Shown: piece after piece, positions 29,131 to 38,597 of the stretch
How positions within the stretch are numbered: the stretch's first letter is position 1
Layout of the letters: each line of letters begins with the position of its first letter
NCBI RefSeq assembly: GCF_013307205.1
Contig: NZ_CP028940.1
Span: 1,967,702-2,031,701, forward strand
DNA from: Polynucleobacter arcticus
GTDB taxonomy: Bacteria; Pseudomonadota; Gammaproteobacteria; Burkholderiales; Burkholderiaceae
Reading direction: 5' to 3'
Length of the DNA: 64,000 bases
Made by a program: the position numbers and the translations under genes
The notes under the pieces: generated by a model
What the model was told of the DNA's origin: nothing
Seen by the model: only the letters and a program-made list of their open reading frames with translations
The model's database searches: none

Positions 29131-30114
29131 TTATTTATTTACATTCACAATTAAGCGACCACGAACATTTCCAGCCATGAGTTCAGCAGCGTACTTCACA
29201 GAATCTTCTAGACTGATTTCGTGAGAGATTTCCTCCAAAGTATTGAGATCAACTAGCTTACTGAGTTGCTCGTAAGCAGCGATACGTTTTGCTTTTGGCA
29301 CGGTCACACTATTAATGCCGTAGAGGGTAACGCCACGCAAAATGAATGGTGCTACGCTCGATGGAAAATCCATTCCCTGTGCAAGGCCGCATGCAGCAAC
29401 TGCACCATCACTCTTGGTTTGGGCGCACGCATTCGCTAGTGTATGACTGCCGACGCTATCGACCACAGCAGCCCAACGCTCTTTAGCCAAAGGCTTTCCA
29501 GGTGACGATAACGCAGCGCGATCAATAACCTCGCTAGCACCCAACTTCTTCAGGTACTCCGCCTCAGCCATACGACCCGTGCTTGCTACAACAGTAAAGC
29601 CCAACTTACTCAACAGAGTAATTGCAAAACTTCCGACGCCACCAGCCGCACCAGTAACCAAAACCTCACCATCGCTTGGCTTCAGGCCATGTTTTTGCAG
29701 GGCCATGACACACAACATCGCCGTATAACCTGCAGTACCGATAGCCAGCGCCTGCTTAGCAGTAAAGCCTTTAGGCAATGGAATTAACCACTCCGACTTC
29801 ACACGTGCCTGCTGTGCTAATCCACCCCAATGTCCTTCGCCGACGCCCCAGCCGTTCAGTAGCACCATATCGCCCACCTTGAATTCAGGACTAGCACTCT
29901 CTAAGACCTCGCCTGCAAAATCAATTCCAGGAACCATTGGGAAACTCCGCACTACTGGACCTTTACCAGTAATCGCCAAGCCATCTTTGTAATTCAGTGT
30001 GGAGTAAAGCACTTTTACCTTGACATCACCCTCAGGGAGGCTTGCTTCGTCCACCTGAGAAAGCTCAGCACGATAGCCTTGATCGTCTTTATTTACCAAA
30101 ATAGCGTTAAACAT
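29131..30114 (-). CDS. MDR-family oxidoreductase, AcuI/YhdH type (acrylyl-CoA reductase-like)
   Basis: The 327-residue medium-chain reductase lacks the zinc sites of alcohol dehydrogenases. It has the family blocks YSTLNYKDGLAITGKGPVVR, PGIDFAGEVLES, and the NADPH motif VTGAAGGVGSFAITLLSKLG. The AcuI/YhdH group reduces acryloyl-CoA to propionyl-CoA in organisms using DMSP or 3-hydroxypropionate. The real substrate here is not certain. I chose the ATG giving MFNAILVNKDDQG; a longer frame is poorly conserved. Confidence 0.87.
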   Translation of the reverse strand: MFNAILVNKDDQGYRAELSQVDEASLPEGDVKVKVLYSTLNYKDGLAITGKGPVVRSFPMVPGIDFAGEVLESASPEFKVGDMVLLNGWGVGEGHWGGLAQQARVKSEWLIPLPKGFTAKQALAIGTAGYTAMLCVMALQKHGLKPSDGEVLVTGAAGGVGSFAITLLSKLGFTVVASTGRMAEAEYLKKLGASEVIDRAALSSPGKPLAKERWAAVVDSVGSHTLANACAQTKSDGAVAACGLAQGMDFPSSVAPFILRGVTLYGINSVTVPKAKRIAAYEQLSKLVDLNTLEEISHEISLEDSVKYAAELMAGNVRGRLIVNVNK

Positions 30115-30201
30115 ATTTCTTCCTTTTAAAAGTGCCCTATTCTCCACAACAGATACGTAATAGGTTTATCCTAACGAGCATTGCTGATTATGGAGGCTTC
30201 C

Positions 30202-30507
30202 ATGAAAAAAATTCTACTATTAACTGCTATTTCTGGTTTAGCGTTGCTTGGATGCTCATCCAGCCAAATTAACATGTCTATGGGTAATATGCGCTTAATC
30301 ACTTCGAGCGCTGCGCCACAAGATGTGATGAATTTTGCTAATACTGCCTGTAAGAATGATTTCTACCAAGGTGCTAGCTTTCTATCTAAAGCCGGCAAAG
30401 AATATCGCTTTAAATGTGTAAAAGCCGAAGAAAACGAAATCCTTAATCCGATTCCTGGCACTACGATTCCTACCGAAGCACCTGCGACGACAGCCGCAGG
30501 GAAGTAA
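30202..30507 (+). CDS. Small predicted lipoprotein, function unknown
   Basis: The 101-residue protein starts MKKILLLT after a strong GGAGG site 7 bases upstream. A hydrophobic signal leads to the lipobox LALLGCSS, so it should be lipid-anchored. The mature part has two further cysteines (NTACKND and FKCVKAEE), which could form a disulfide, and a C-terminal Thr/Pro/Ala tail. I do not recognise the family. It is followed 18 bases later by a flavin reductase gene. Confidence 0.7.
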   Translation: MKKILLLTAISGLALLGCSSSQINMSMGNMRLITSSAAPQDVMNFANTACKNDFYQGASFLSKAGKEYRFKCVKAEENEILNPIPGTTIPTEAPATTAAGK

Positions 30508-30525
30508 GCAGAAAAGTAAAATAAT

Positions 30526-31014
30526 ATGACCCCATTTACCTCTCAAGAGCTACGCAAAGGATTTTCTTCTTTCGCAACCGGGGTCACAGTAATTACCTGC
30601 TTAGATGCTGAGCAAAATGCCCATGGGATTACGATCAGCTCCTTTAATACCGTTTCCTTAGAGCCACCACTGATTTTATGGAGTCTAAAAAAGCACTCCC
30701 GCCTAATGCCTAACTTTGAAGTGGGTCACAAGCAACTCATCCATGTGCTGGAGCGGTCACAAGAAGCGATGGCGATGCATTTCGCTACTGTGAAAGAAGA
30801 TCAGTTCGTGAGTATTCCGCACAAAATTGCGGCAAGTGGTCTCACTCAAATTGAAGGATGTGCCGCCTACTTTGAATGTGAGACCGTATCTGTTCATACT
30901 GGCGGTGACCACAACATCATCGTCGCCAAAGTGCTACACCTGAAACATAGTCCTGACAGCCAACCACTCGTGTTTGCGCATAGCCAATTCGTTGGCGTAG
31001 ATTCATCAACTTAA
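30526..31014 (+). CDS. Flavin reductase domain protein (FMN-binding split barrel)
   Basis: The 162-residue protein matches the NAD(P)H:flavin reductase family that feeds reduced FMN to two-component monooxygenases. It has FATGVTVITCLDAEQNAHGIT near the N-terminus, then SSFNTVSLEPPLILWSL for the isoalloxazine pocket, and GGDHNIIVAKVLHL near the C-terminus. No monooxygenase partner is in the window. It may be cotranscribed with the lipoprotein before it and the GST after it. Confidence 0.87.
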   Translation: MTPFTSQELRKGFSSFATGVTVITCLDAEQNAHGITISSFNTVSLEPPLILWSLKKHSRLMPNFEVGHKQLIHVLERSQEAMAMHFATVKEDQFVSIPHKIAASGLTQIEGCAAYFECETVSVHTGGDHNIIVAKVLHLKHSPDSQPLVFAHSQFVGVDSST

Positions 31015-31036
31015 CATACACAGAATAGGAATTCTC

Positions 31037-31699
31037 ATGATGCGTTTATGGGGGAGAAAGAGCTCTATCAATGTGCAAAAGATTCTCTGGTGCCTGGCAG
31101 AACTTGGACTAGAAAAAGGTAAGGATTTTAAACGTATTGATGCCGGCCTGCATTTTGGCAAAAATCGCACCCCTGAATTTCTAGCGCTCAATCCCAATGG
31201 TCTAGTGCCAACTCTAGAAGATGGTGATCTCGTCCTTTGGGAGTCGAACACCATTTTGCGTTACCTCATTCGTCAGTACAACACCTCAAAACGTTTTCCT
31301 AGCGACATCGCCAGTCAGTATCAGTCTGAGAAGTGGATGGACTGGCAAGTAGGAACCATGTGGCCCGTATTGCGCGTTGCATTTATGGGGCTTACTCGCA
31401 CACCTGAAAGTGAACGTAATTACGACAGTATTTGTAAGGCTTACCAAGATACCAGTGATCTATTGGCGTTACTAGATCAGCAACTTTCAAAGCAGCAGTA
31501 TTGCTCTGGCAATGCTTTTCATATTGGCGATATTCCACTAGCACTGTGCGTCAGTCGCTGGATTTTGCTAAATGAAACCTTTCCAGATCAAACGGGACCG
31601 CGAACACAACTTCATCATATTGATGCCTGGATGCAGCGTATAGAAACTCAGACGAACTATCAGGTAGTGACTGAAAAAGAACTCAATATCGTGAAGTAA
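31037..31699 (+). CDS. Glutathione S-transferase family protein
   Basis: The 220-residue protein has a thioredoxin-like N-terminal domain with the glutathione-site block KSSINVQKILWCLAELGL, NPNGLVPTLEDGDLVLWESNTILRYL (cis-Pro and Glu-Ser motif, VPT and ESNTI), then an all-helical C-terminal domain. The likely activating residue is Ser in KSSINVQK. Two consecutive ATG codons can start it. An intrinsic terminator follows shared with the convergent RND operon. The substrate is unknown. Confidence 0.88.
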   Translation: MMRLWGRKSSINVQKILWCLAELGLEKGKDFKRIDAGLHFGKNRTPEFLALNPNGLVPTLEDGDLVLWESNTILRYLIRQYNTSKRFPSDIASQYQSEKWMDWQVGTMWPVLRVAFMGLTRTPESERNYDSICKAYQDTSDLLALLDQQLSKQQYCSGNAFHIGDIPLALCVSRWILLNETFPDQTGPRTQLHHIDAWMQRIETQTNYQVVTEKELNIVK

Positions 31700-31715
31700 G
31701 TTAGGCTCTCAAATA

Positions 31716-31742
31716 AAAAGGGTGAACTGAGTTCACCCTTTT
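31716..31742. terminator. Bidirectional intrinsic terminator between the GST gene and the RND operon
   Basis: A perfect 12-base stem, AAAAGGGTGAAC at 31716-31727 with GTTCACCCTTTT at 31731-31742, has a 3-base TGA loop and A- and T-runs at both ends. It can end the plus-strand GST transcript and the minus-strand RND transcript. Confidence 0.88.
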
Positions 31743-31763
31743 CTTTTCTACCGCACAATCCAA

Positions 31764-34700
31764 TTACTGTTGCTTGAATTTCTTCTGATGATGATCGGTA
31801 CCAATAAATAAATACATTGCCGGCACAACAAACAATGTAAAGAGCGTGCCAATCGATAAACCTGTAAAGATCACGATGCCCATGGATTGACGGCCAGCAG
31901 CGCCCGCACCAGAGGCAATGACTAGAGGCACTACGCCCAATACCATTGCCGCAGTTGTCATTAGGATGGGGCGCAGACGCACACTACTCGCCTCAACAAT
32001 CGCATCCAACTTCGTGCGGCCAGCTTCTTGCAACTCATTAGAAAATTCCACAATCAAAATACCGTGCTTACTAATCAGCCCCATCAGAGTAACAAGGCCA
32101 ACCTGGGTGTATACGTTCAGGGTAGTAAAGCCAAGGTTAATAAAGATGAGTGCGCCAAATAAAGCCAGCGGGACTGACACTAGGATCACGATTGGATCGC
32201 GGAAGCTCTCAAACTGGGCAGCCAATACTAAGAATACGATCAAGATCGCAAAGAACATGGTGACCAGAAAGCCCCCAGACTCGGCCATGAACTGACGAGA
32301 TGGACCAGCGTAGTCCATTGCGTAGCCATTTGGGGCTACTTCTTTTAAGGTTTGACGCATGAACTCCAGCAAATCTGCTTGAGAGATAAATGGTGTACTC
32401 ACACCAGAGATCGTGGCCGAATTAAGTTGCTGAAAATGATTAATGGATTGAGGAACCACTTTTTTCTGAATACTAGCAATCGTACGTGCCTGAATCATTT
32501 GTCCGCTTGGAGTACGGATGTAGTAATCCAAGATCTGGTCGGGGTTGAGGCGATCTACTTGCTTTACCTGAGGGATCACACGATATGAGCGACCAGCTAC
32601 TGAGAAGTAATTGACATAACCACCACCCAAAGCAGCTGATAAAGCGCTGCCCACCTGCTGCTGAGTCATTCCCAGTGCCGCAACTTTTTCACGATCAATG
32701 ACTAGAACATCTTGAGGCTTATCAATCTTTAAATCCGAGTCAACGAAAAAGAAATTGCCGCTACGACGAGCCTTATCTAGGACTGCCTGAGACACTTCAT
32801 TGAGTTGCTCATAAGATTCGGTAGTGTTGATCACCACTTGAACAGGAAGACCCTGCGCTCCCGGTAAAGCCGGGAACTGAAAAGCCGCCACACGAGCACC
32901 AGCAATCGTATTCCACTTACTCTGCATATCTTCTTGGAACTTGGTAGCATTGCGGCTACGTTGATCCCAATCCTTTAGCAGTACGCCACCAAAGCTACTG
33001 GTTGGACTAGTGATCTGGAACATCTGTTCGTACTCAGGCTCTGCTGCCGATATCTGATAGATCTGATCAGCATAGGTCTGCATCTGATTGACCGTGCTAT
33101 TTGGCGGCCCCGAAGCTTGCATTAGGACAATACCCTGATCTTCCGTTGGCGCAAGTTCAGCACGAGCCGTGGCGTAGAGATACGCAACACCACCCAGCAA
33201 AATAGCACCCATCACAATAATGACCTGCCACGTGCTTAAGAGTTCACGTAAGGTAGTTTGATAACTGTGATGCACCTTATCAAAAATACGATCAATCTTT
33301 TGTACAAAAGGTGAGACCTCTTGTGCTTCCGTAAAGATCCGTGAGCACATCATGGGAGAGAGCGTCAACGCAATCAATCCCGATACCGCCACCGCGCTGG
33401 CCAAGGTAAAGGCAAACTCTGTAAAGAGTGCACCCGTTAGACCGCCCTGGAAGCCGATCGGAATATAAACGGCAATCAACACAATCGTCATTGCCAAAAT
33501 AGGACCGCCCAATTCACGTGCAGCAATGAGAGAGGCCTCTAATGGCGACTTGCCCTCCTTCATATGGCGGTCAACGTTCTCGACCACAATAATCGCATCG
33601 TCGACCACCAAACCAATCGCTAAAACCAAGGCAAGCAGTGTCAGCAAATTAATGGAGTAACCCAAGATCTGCATGAGGAAGAATGTACCAATTAAAGAAA
33701 GGGGCATCGCAATCACCGGGACTGCTACTGCTCGCGCACTGCCTAAGAACAAATAGATCACTACCGTCACAATCAACAACGCCTCTAGCAGGGTCGCTAC
33801 CACTTCGTCAATTGATGTCGTGATGAACTTAGTAGAGTCGTAAACCACTTTGCCAGACATGCCGGTGGGTAACTGCTTTTGAATATCAGGCACTGCGGCA
33901 CGCACACGCTCAGCAACATCTAGTAGGTTGGCTTGTGGCGCAACCTTAATTGCGATGAATACCGACCTCTTGCCGCTGAACGCTACATTGGTGTTGTAAT
34001 CCTCAGAGCCCATGCTCACAGTAGCTACTTGCTCTAAATAAACAATGTTGATGCCATCTTTTTTGATGACTAGCTTGCGGAACTCATCGAGCGTATGTAA
34101 ATCCGTGCCCGCCACTAAGTCGACAGCCACCATATCGCCCTTGGTGCTACCTACTGCCGAAAGGTAGTTGTTAGCGGCCATTGCGCTATAAACATCATCG
34201 GCACCTACTCCCAGACCGGCCATCTTCTCGCGATCGAGCCAAGCGCGCAGAGCAAACTTTCTACCGCCAGTAATCTCCGCATTTTGTACGCCGTCAATTG
34301 AATCTAACTTGGGCTTAACTACGCGTAACAAATAATCCGTAATCGCATTATTGGGGATCTCATCACTGTAAAAGCCCATATACATTGCCGCAGTCGACTG
34401 ACCAATCTGTACCGTCAGCACCGGTTGCTGAGCCTGTGGTGGCAGTTGATTCTTAACGGAACTAATTTGTGTCTGAATCTGCGTCAACGCCGCATTGGAG
34501 TCGTAGTTGAGTTTTAAGGTAGCTGTGATTGTGGATAAGCCACTCACACTCATCGATGATAAGTAATCGATACCCTGGGACTGGGCAATCGCCGTCTCTA
34601 ATGGTTGCGTGATAAATCCAGCAATCGTTTCAGGGTCTGCACCATAGTACGCAGTCGTAATGGTAACAATGGCATTTTGTGTTTGTGGATACTGGTTGAC

Positions 34701-34799
34701 GGGCAAAGATCCTACCGCCTTCAAGCCAAACACCAAGACAAGCGCACTCACCACCAGCGAGAGTACTGGTCTACGAATAAATATGTCAGTCCAATTCAT
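31764..34799 (-). CDS. RND-family efflux pump inner-membrane permease (AcrB/MexB type, HAE1)
   Basis: The 1011-residue proton-driven drug exporter starts MNWTDIFIRRPVLSLVVSALVLVFGL, the first membrane helix. It has two homologous halves, each with one helix, a large periplasmic loop and five to six helices. The paired aspartates for proton transfer are in LAIGLVVDDAIIVVENV. The loop has LPVNQYPQTQNAIVTITTAYYGADPETI-type sequence (LPVNQYP, YYGADPETI). It is the third gene of an OMF-adaptor-permease operon, 7 bases after the adaptor. Substrates cannot be told from sequence. Confidence 0.93.
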   Translation of the reverse strand: MNWTDIFIRRPVLSLVVSALVLVFGLKAVGSLPVNQYPQTQNAIVTITTAYYGADPETIAGFITQPLETAIAQSQGIDYLSSMSVSGLSTITATLKLNYDSNAALTQIQTQISSVKNQLPPQAQQPVLTVQIGQSTAAMYMGFYSDEIPNNAITDYLLRVVKPKLDSIDGVQNAEITGGRKFALRAWLDREKMAGLGVGADDVYSAMAANNYLSAVGSTKGDMVAVDLVAGTDLHTLDEFRKLVIKKDGINIVYLEQVATVSMGSEDYNTNVAFSGKRSVFIAIKVAPQANLLDVAERVRAAVPDIQKQLPTGMSGKVVYDSTKFITTSIDEVVATLLEALLIVTVVIYLFLGSARAVAVPVIAMPLSLIGTFFLMQILGYSINLLTLLALVLAIGLVVDDAIIVVENVDRHMKEGKSPLEASLIAARELGGPILAMTIVLIAVYIPIGFQGGLTGALFTEFAFTLASAVAVSGLIALTLSPMMCSRIFTEAQEVSPFVQKIDRIFDKVHHSYQTTLRELLSTWQVIIVMGAILLGGVAYLYATARAELAPTEDQGIVLMQASGPPNSTVNQMQTYADQIYQISAAEPEYEQMFQITSPTSSFGGVLLKDWDQRSRNATKFQEDMQSKWNTIAGARVAAFQFPALPGAQGLPVQVVINTTESYEQLNEVSQAVLDKARRSGNFFFVDSDLKIDKPQDVLVIDREKVAALGMTQQQVGSALSAALGGGYVNYFSVAGRSYRVIPQVKQVDRLNPDQILDYYIRTPSGQMIQARTIASIQKKVVPQSINHFQQLNSATISGVSTPFISQADLLEFMRQTLKEVAPNGYAMDYAGPSRQFMAESGGFLVTMFFAILIVFLVLAAQFESFRDPIVILVSVPLALFGALIFINLGFTTLNVYTQVGLVTLMGLISKHGILIVEFSNELQEAGRTKLDAIVEASSVRLRPILMTTAAMVLGVVPLVIASGAGAAGRQSMGIVIFTGLSIGTLFTLFVVPAMYLFIGTDHHQKKFKQQ

Positions 34800-34806
34800 C
34801 TAGGAC

Positions 34807-36138
34807 TTATTCCTGTGGTTGTGGGTTTGGTGAATTCGCAGGCTGAACTTTGTTATTCACAATCAGTGGCGTGCCATTCTTCAACTTGAGCTGGCCGCTA
34901 GTTACCACTGTAGCGCCCTCCTCAAGACCTTTTAAGATGGCAACTTGGTCGCCGCGCGTTAGGCCCGTAGTCACAAATACTTGCTGCGCTTCGAGTGTAG
35001 GCTTGCCTTGCTTATCTTTCTTACCTGTTGGCTTAGCGATAAACACTGTCGAGCCGTAAGGGTTGTAGGTAATGGCGGTCTGCGGCAAAGTTAGCAACTT
35101 CACTTCATCACCCAGCTTGATATTCACATTAGCAAACATGCCTGGCAAAATCTTTTTATCCGGATTGGCTAATTGCGCTTCAATCTGAATATTGCGGGTA
35201 TTGGTGTCTACCTTGGGACTCACTGCGGTGACTTTTCCTGTAAAGCTCGCATCTTTAAATGCATCTGTCGTTACAGTAATTTCTTGGCCCACCTGAATCT
35301 GTGCCGCATTACTTTGTGGCAAAGTAAAGTCAACAAAAATAGGATCTAAGGTTTGTAGCGTGAGTAATTTATCGCCAGGATTCACGTACTGACCTGGGTT
35401 AATCATCACAATACCTACGCGCCCACTAAATGGGGCTTTTAGATTCTTTTTAGCCACTAAAGCCATTTGCTGCTCTACCTGAGCTTGCTTAGATTTCGCA
35501 TCCGCTTTACTGGTATCAAATACATTCTTACTAATCGCCTGAATCTCTAGCTGCTGTCTATCACGCTCATTAATGACCTTAGCTAAATCCGCTAATGCTT
35601 TTAGTGAATTTAATTGGGCCATATCCGATACATCATTTAACTTGATGAGTAAATCACCTTCTTTTACATCCATGCCAGATTTAATCGGTACGGTTTGTAC
35701 AAGGCCGCCAATTTCAGTACTGAGCTCAACGCCTCGGTAAGCACGTACATTGCCGACGCTGGTGAGCTTAGGTTGCCACTCTGAAGAGTTAACCAATAAG
35801 GTGGACACAGTTGCAGGAGGCAATCCCATGCCTGCAATGAAATACTTAATTAAGGATGTCTTCAGTTGATTAAAGCCAAAGATCAAGCCCAGCAACAAAA
35901 ATACACCGCACAACATAATGGTCATGCGACGACCCAAAGGAGTCATCGACTGGAGTTTAGCGTTGACCTTGCTACGTACAAATCGTTCACGTAACCGCGC
36001 CCACCAACCCGTTACTTTTCCCCATAGTGCAATGAGCCTCTCGCGCAGTTTCCACTCTACTGCCTTCGCAAGTATCCAAGTCCATAAAGCAACTGCAGTA
36101 GCAGTGACTTTGGTTTTAATTGTTTCCAGAAGTTTCAT
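34807..36138 (-). CDS. RND efflux periplasmic adaptor subunit with long N-terminal extension
   Basis: The 443-residue membrane-fusion protein joins the RND permease to the outer-membrane channel. It has an unusual 70-residue N-terminal stretch rich in Trp, Arg and Lys (WTWILAKAVEWKLRER, GWWARLRERFVR) before the membrane anchor IMLCGVFLLLGLIFGF at about residues 73-90. The lipoyl/hairpin and beta-barrel domains follow: RGVELSTEIGGLVQTVPI, LKAPFSGRVGIVMINPGQYVNPGD (LKAPFSGRVG block), ILPGMFANVNI. The start overlaps the OMF gene by 23 bases. Confidence 0.88.
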   Translation of the reverse strand: MKLLETIKTKVTATAVALWTWILAKAVEWKLRERLIALWGKVTGWWARLRERFVRSKVNAKLQSMTPLGRRMTIMLCGVFLLLGLIFGFNQLKTSLIKYFIAGMGLPPATVSTLLVNSSEWQPKLTSVGNVRAYRGVELSTEIGGLVQTVPIKSGMDVKEGDLLIKLNDVSDMAQLNSLKALADLAKVINERDRQQLEIQAISKNVFDTSKADAKSKQAQVEQQMALVAKKNLKAPFSGRVGIVMINPGQYVNPGDKLLTLQTLDPIFVDFTLPQSNAAQIQVGQEITVTTDAFKDASFTGKVTAVSPKVDTNTRNIQIEAQLANPDKKILPGMFANVNIKLGDEVKLLTLPQTAITYNPYGSTVFIAKPTGKKDKQGKPTLEAQQVFVTTGLTRGDQVAILKGLEEGATVVTSGQLKLKNGTPLIVNNKVQPANSPNPQPQE

Positions 36139-37651
36139 GTTGATCTTTGTTCGCTATGGCTTTTGGTTGAAAGGCTGGGCCAGTGCGATTCCACCAGCCT
36201 CCACCTAATGCTGCAAATAATGCTGCTGAGTCTGAGAAGCGAGTAGCTTGCGCAGAAACGGATTTGACTTTAGCAATTTGATATTGATTCTGATAATAGA
36301 GAACAGCCAAGTAGCTTGCTGTACCTAATTTATATTGCTGTTGCACTAATTCGAGCGTCTCGTAAGCGTAGCGCTCTGCATCTGATGCCGACTTCAGGGC
36401 CTGAGCACCCGTCTCTAAAGCACGCAATGCATCGGCTACCTCCTGGAATGCTTTGAGAGTAGTAGCTTGATACTGGAATACTGCTTGCTCATAATTCGCG
36501 ATAGCGCCTCTGCGCTGTGCCAATAGTTGCCCGCCCTGAAAAAGTGGTTGAAAGATGCCGCCGGCAACAGACCATAAAGCCGCATTCGGCCCAAAGAGGG
36601 CATTACTCGTTAAAGCTGCAGAGCCAATAGCCCCAGTAATATTAAATTGTGGCAACAAGTTTGCAGTAGCGACACCGACCAAGGCATTGGTTGCCTTTAA
36701 CTGGGCTTCAGCTGCACGCACATCAGGACGTTGACGTACTAAGCTAGATGGCACTGACAATGGCAACTTCTCTGGTAGGCGCAAGGACTTCAGATCAAAC
36801 TGAGTGATATTGGCGTTACTGGGTAAATCACCAACCAAAACTGCCAACTGATTGCGCGCAAAAGAGAGATTGCGCTCGTAGTTAAATAAATCTACCTGAG
36901 AGTTGGACACTAAAGTTCTTTGCGAGGTAACGTCAACTTTAGAAACTGTTCCGATTGCCAATTGCTTTTCTGTGACTTCGGCTAAATTGGTTTGCGCTTT
37001 CAGAATTTCTTCAGTGGCTTGCATCTGGGCGCGCAGAGCTGCTTCACGAACAGCACCAGTAACGATATTGGCCGTTAAAGAAAGATAGGCGCCCTCTAAT
37101 TGGAACTGTGCGATCTCCGCTCGCGCTCTCGCATTTTCAACCGTACGACGAGCGCTGCCAAAAATATCTAGCTTATAGGTGACATTCACTGATGCGTTAT
37201 AGAGGTTGTAAGTATCGGACCCATAAGGCAAGCCATAGATAGCCGAGGGCTGAAGCTGACGTGCGGCACCACCATTTAAGCCAATCGCCGGAAAATACTG
37301 TCCGCCAATTTGTGCGTTGACATTCTCTTGGCTAGCGCGCAGTGCTGCATCTGCAGCACCTAAGTTGGGGTTTTGTTGAAGAGCCTTTTTAATTAATGCA
37401 TCTAACTCGGGAGATTTAAATAATTCCCACCACTGAGCTTCAATATCCGCACCCTCAATAAACTCTTGATTGGTACCACCAGGCACTCCAGGGGCAGTCG
37501 CTAGTTTTTGAGACAGCGGAGTCTCGGTGTAAGTAGATGTATTGGGAGCGGCTGGCTGCTTAAAGTCTGGTCCCGCCGCACATGCAGAGAGAAGGCTCAC
37601 AGAAAGTAGCAAGAGCAAACGCACAATAGAGATATCTTTTAAATCAAACAT
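36116..37651 (-). CDS. RND efflux outer-membrane channel lipoprotein (NodT/OprM family)
   Basis: The 511-residue protein is a TolC-like outer-membrane factor. It has a signal with lipobox LLSACAAGPDF, typical of NodT/OprM channels. Two repeats of the coiled-coil/barrel module are visible: DALIKKALQQNPNLGAADAALRA and PSSLVRQRPDVRAAEAQLKATNALVGVA (short blocks RQRPDVRAAE, NPNLGAADA). I chose the ATG giving MFDLKDIS; a frame 15 codons longer is also open. As the first gene of the operon, it is preceded by a palindromic region (37691-37716). Confidence 0.9.
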   Translation of the reverse strand: MFDLKDISIVRLLLLLSVSLLSACAAGPDFKQPAAPNTSTYTETPLSQKLATAPGVPGGTNQEFIEGADIEAQWWELFKSPELDALIKKALQQNPNLGAADAALRASQENVNAQIGGQYFPAIGLNGGAARQLQPSAIYGLPYGSDTYNLYNASVNVTYKLDIFGSARRTVENARARAEIAQFQLEGAYLSLTANIVTGAVREAALRAQMQATEEILKAQTNLAEVTEKQLAIGTVSKVDVTSQRTLVSNSQVDLFNYERNLSFARNQLAVLVGDLPSNANITQFDLKSLRLPEKLPLSVPSSLVRQRPDVRAAEAQLKATNALVGVATANLLPQFNITGAIGSAALTSNALFGPNAALWSVAGGIFQPLFQGGQLLAQRRGAIANYEQAVFQYQATTLKAFQEVADALRALETGAQALKSASDAERYAYETLELVQQQYKLGTASYLAVLYYQNQYQIAKVKSVSAQATRFSDSAALFAALGGGWWNRTGPAFQPKAIANKDQHETSGNN

Positions 37652-37690
37652 GAAGGGGAATACATATCCTTTTCTACAACAGATATTGGA

Positions 37691-37716
37691 ACACACTTTA
37701 CTAATCTAGTCTGTGT
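37691..37716 (-). promoter_or_regulatory. Candidate operator upstream of the RND efflux operon
   Basis: ACTA-ATC-TAGT at 37700-37710 is a perfect inverted repeat, flanked by ACAC at 37691-37694 and GTGT at 37713-37716, so about 16 bases are paired in arms. It lies 40-65 bases before the OMF start. The inner arms resemble the ACTAGT/TAGTA elements upstream of marR. No regulator gene adjoins the operon. Confidence 0.35.
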
Positions 37717-37796
37717 AACACCTTGATTTGAATAGTGAAATTTATTCATCACGAAACGTTAAAGTCAAACAGTTTTTTTACGCTCTTTGCACATCA

Positions 37797-38597
37797 TTAG
37801 TGAGTAATTTCCCCAAAGCTTCCGCTATTGAAGTCGTGCATCGCTTGAGCAATCTCTTCCTTAGTATTCATGACAAATGGCCCATAACCAATAATGGGCT
37901 CATCGATAGGCTCGCCACTCAGTAACAAGGCAATCGTGTCTTCCAACACATTAACTTCAATATCCTGGCCTGGATTACTAAACATTAACATCTGAGCATC
38001 TTTGGCTACTGTGCCCTCACCGGCTTCTACAGCGCCTTTCAGCACTATTAGCGCAGTATTCCACCCCTCGGGGACGGGAATGGTTAATGCACCCGGCTTT
38101 AATTTCAGATCAGTGACATTCATAGGCGTGAAGGTATTAGCCGGACCAGTATTGCCTTCAAACTCTCCAGCAATGATGCGTGCGACTCCTGCACCATGCT
38201 TAAGCTCAATTTCGGGAATTTGCTGATTCAGAATAGCTTGGTAGCCTGGCTTAGTCATTTTGTGCTTTGCTGGCAAATTCACCCAGAGTTGCACCATATG
38301 CAAGGTTCCACCATGCTTAGCAAAACCCTCTGAGTGGAACTCTTCATGCAAGATGCCCGAGCCGGCAGTCATCCACTGCACATCGCCAGGACCAATTACA
38401 CCGCCCTGTCCTGTTGAATCCTTATGCGCTACTTCACCCTCGTACACAATCGTCACCGTTTCAAAGCCACGATGGGGATGTGAGCCCACACCCTTACGAT
38501 CAGTCGTTGGAGGAAACTCTGCTGGACCTGCGTAATCGAGCATCAAGAACGGACTCATTTGCTTTCCTAAGTGTTGATAGAAAAACAAAGTGCGCAC
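37797..38597 (-). CDS. Pirin family protein (start uncertain)
   Basis: Pirins are cupin-fold metal proteins, some with quercetin dioxygenase activity. The metal ligands are in SHPHRGFETVTIVYEGEVAHKD and GILHEE. The block QWMTAGSGILHEEFHSEGF is a family signature. The first usable start codon is a GTG giving 266 residues (VRTLFFYQHLG). However, the frame upstream stays open and encodes VIGIQGNDQGHWVGDGFP, which matches the usual pirin N-terminus, until a TAA beside an 8-A run at about 38652-38660. No ATG, GTG or TTG lies in that segment. The true start may be a rare codon, or the A-run may hold a frameshift. Confidence 0.8.
   Translation of the reverse strand: MRTLFFYQHLGKQMSPFLMLDYAGPAEFPPTTDRKGVGSHPHRGFETVTIVYEGEVAHKDSTGQGGVIGPGDVQWMTAGSGILHEEFHSEGFAKHGGTLHMVQLWVNLPAKHKMTKPGYQAILNQQIPEIELKHGAGVARIIAGEFEGNTGPANTFTPMNVTDLKLKPGALTIPVPEGWNTALIVLKGAVEAGEGTVAKDAQMLMFSNPGQDIEVNVLEDTIALLLSGEPIDEPIIGYGPFVMNTKEEIAQAMHDFNSGSFGEITH

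Noticed and set aside
31918-32588. Plus-strand open frames opposite the RND permease
   Set aside because: Low-complexity Arg/Thr/Ile-rich translations antisense to a long conserved gene; no ribosome binding site or motif.
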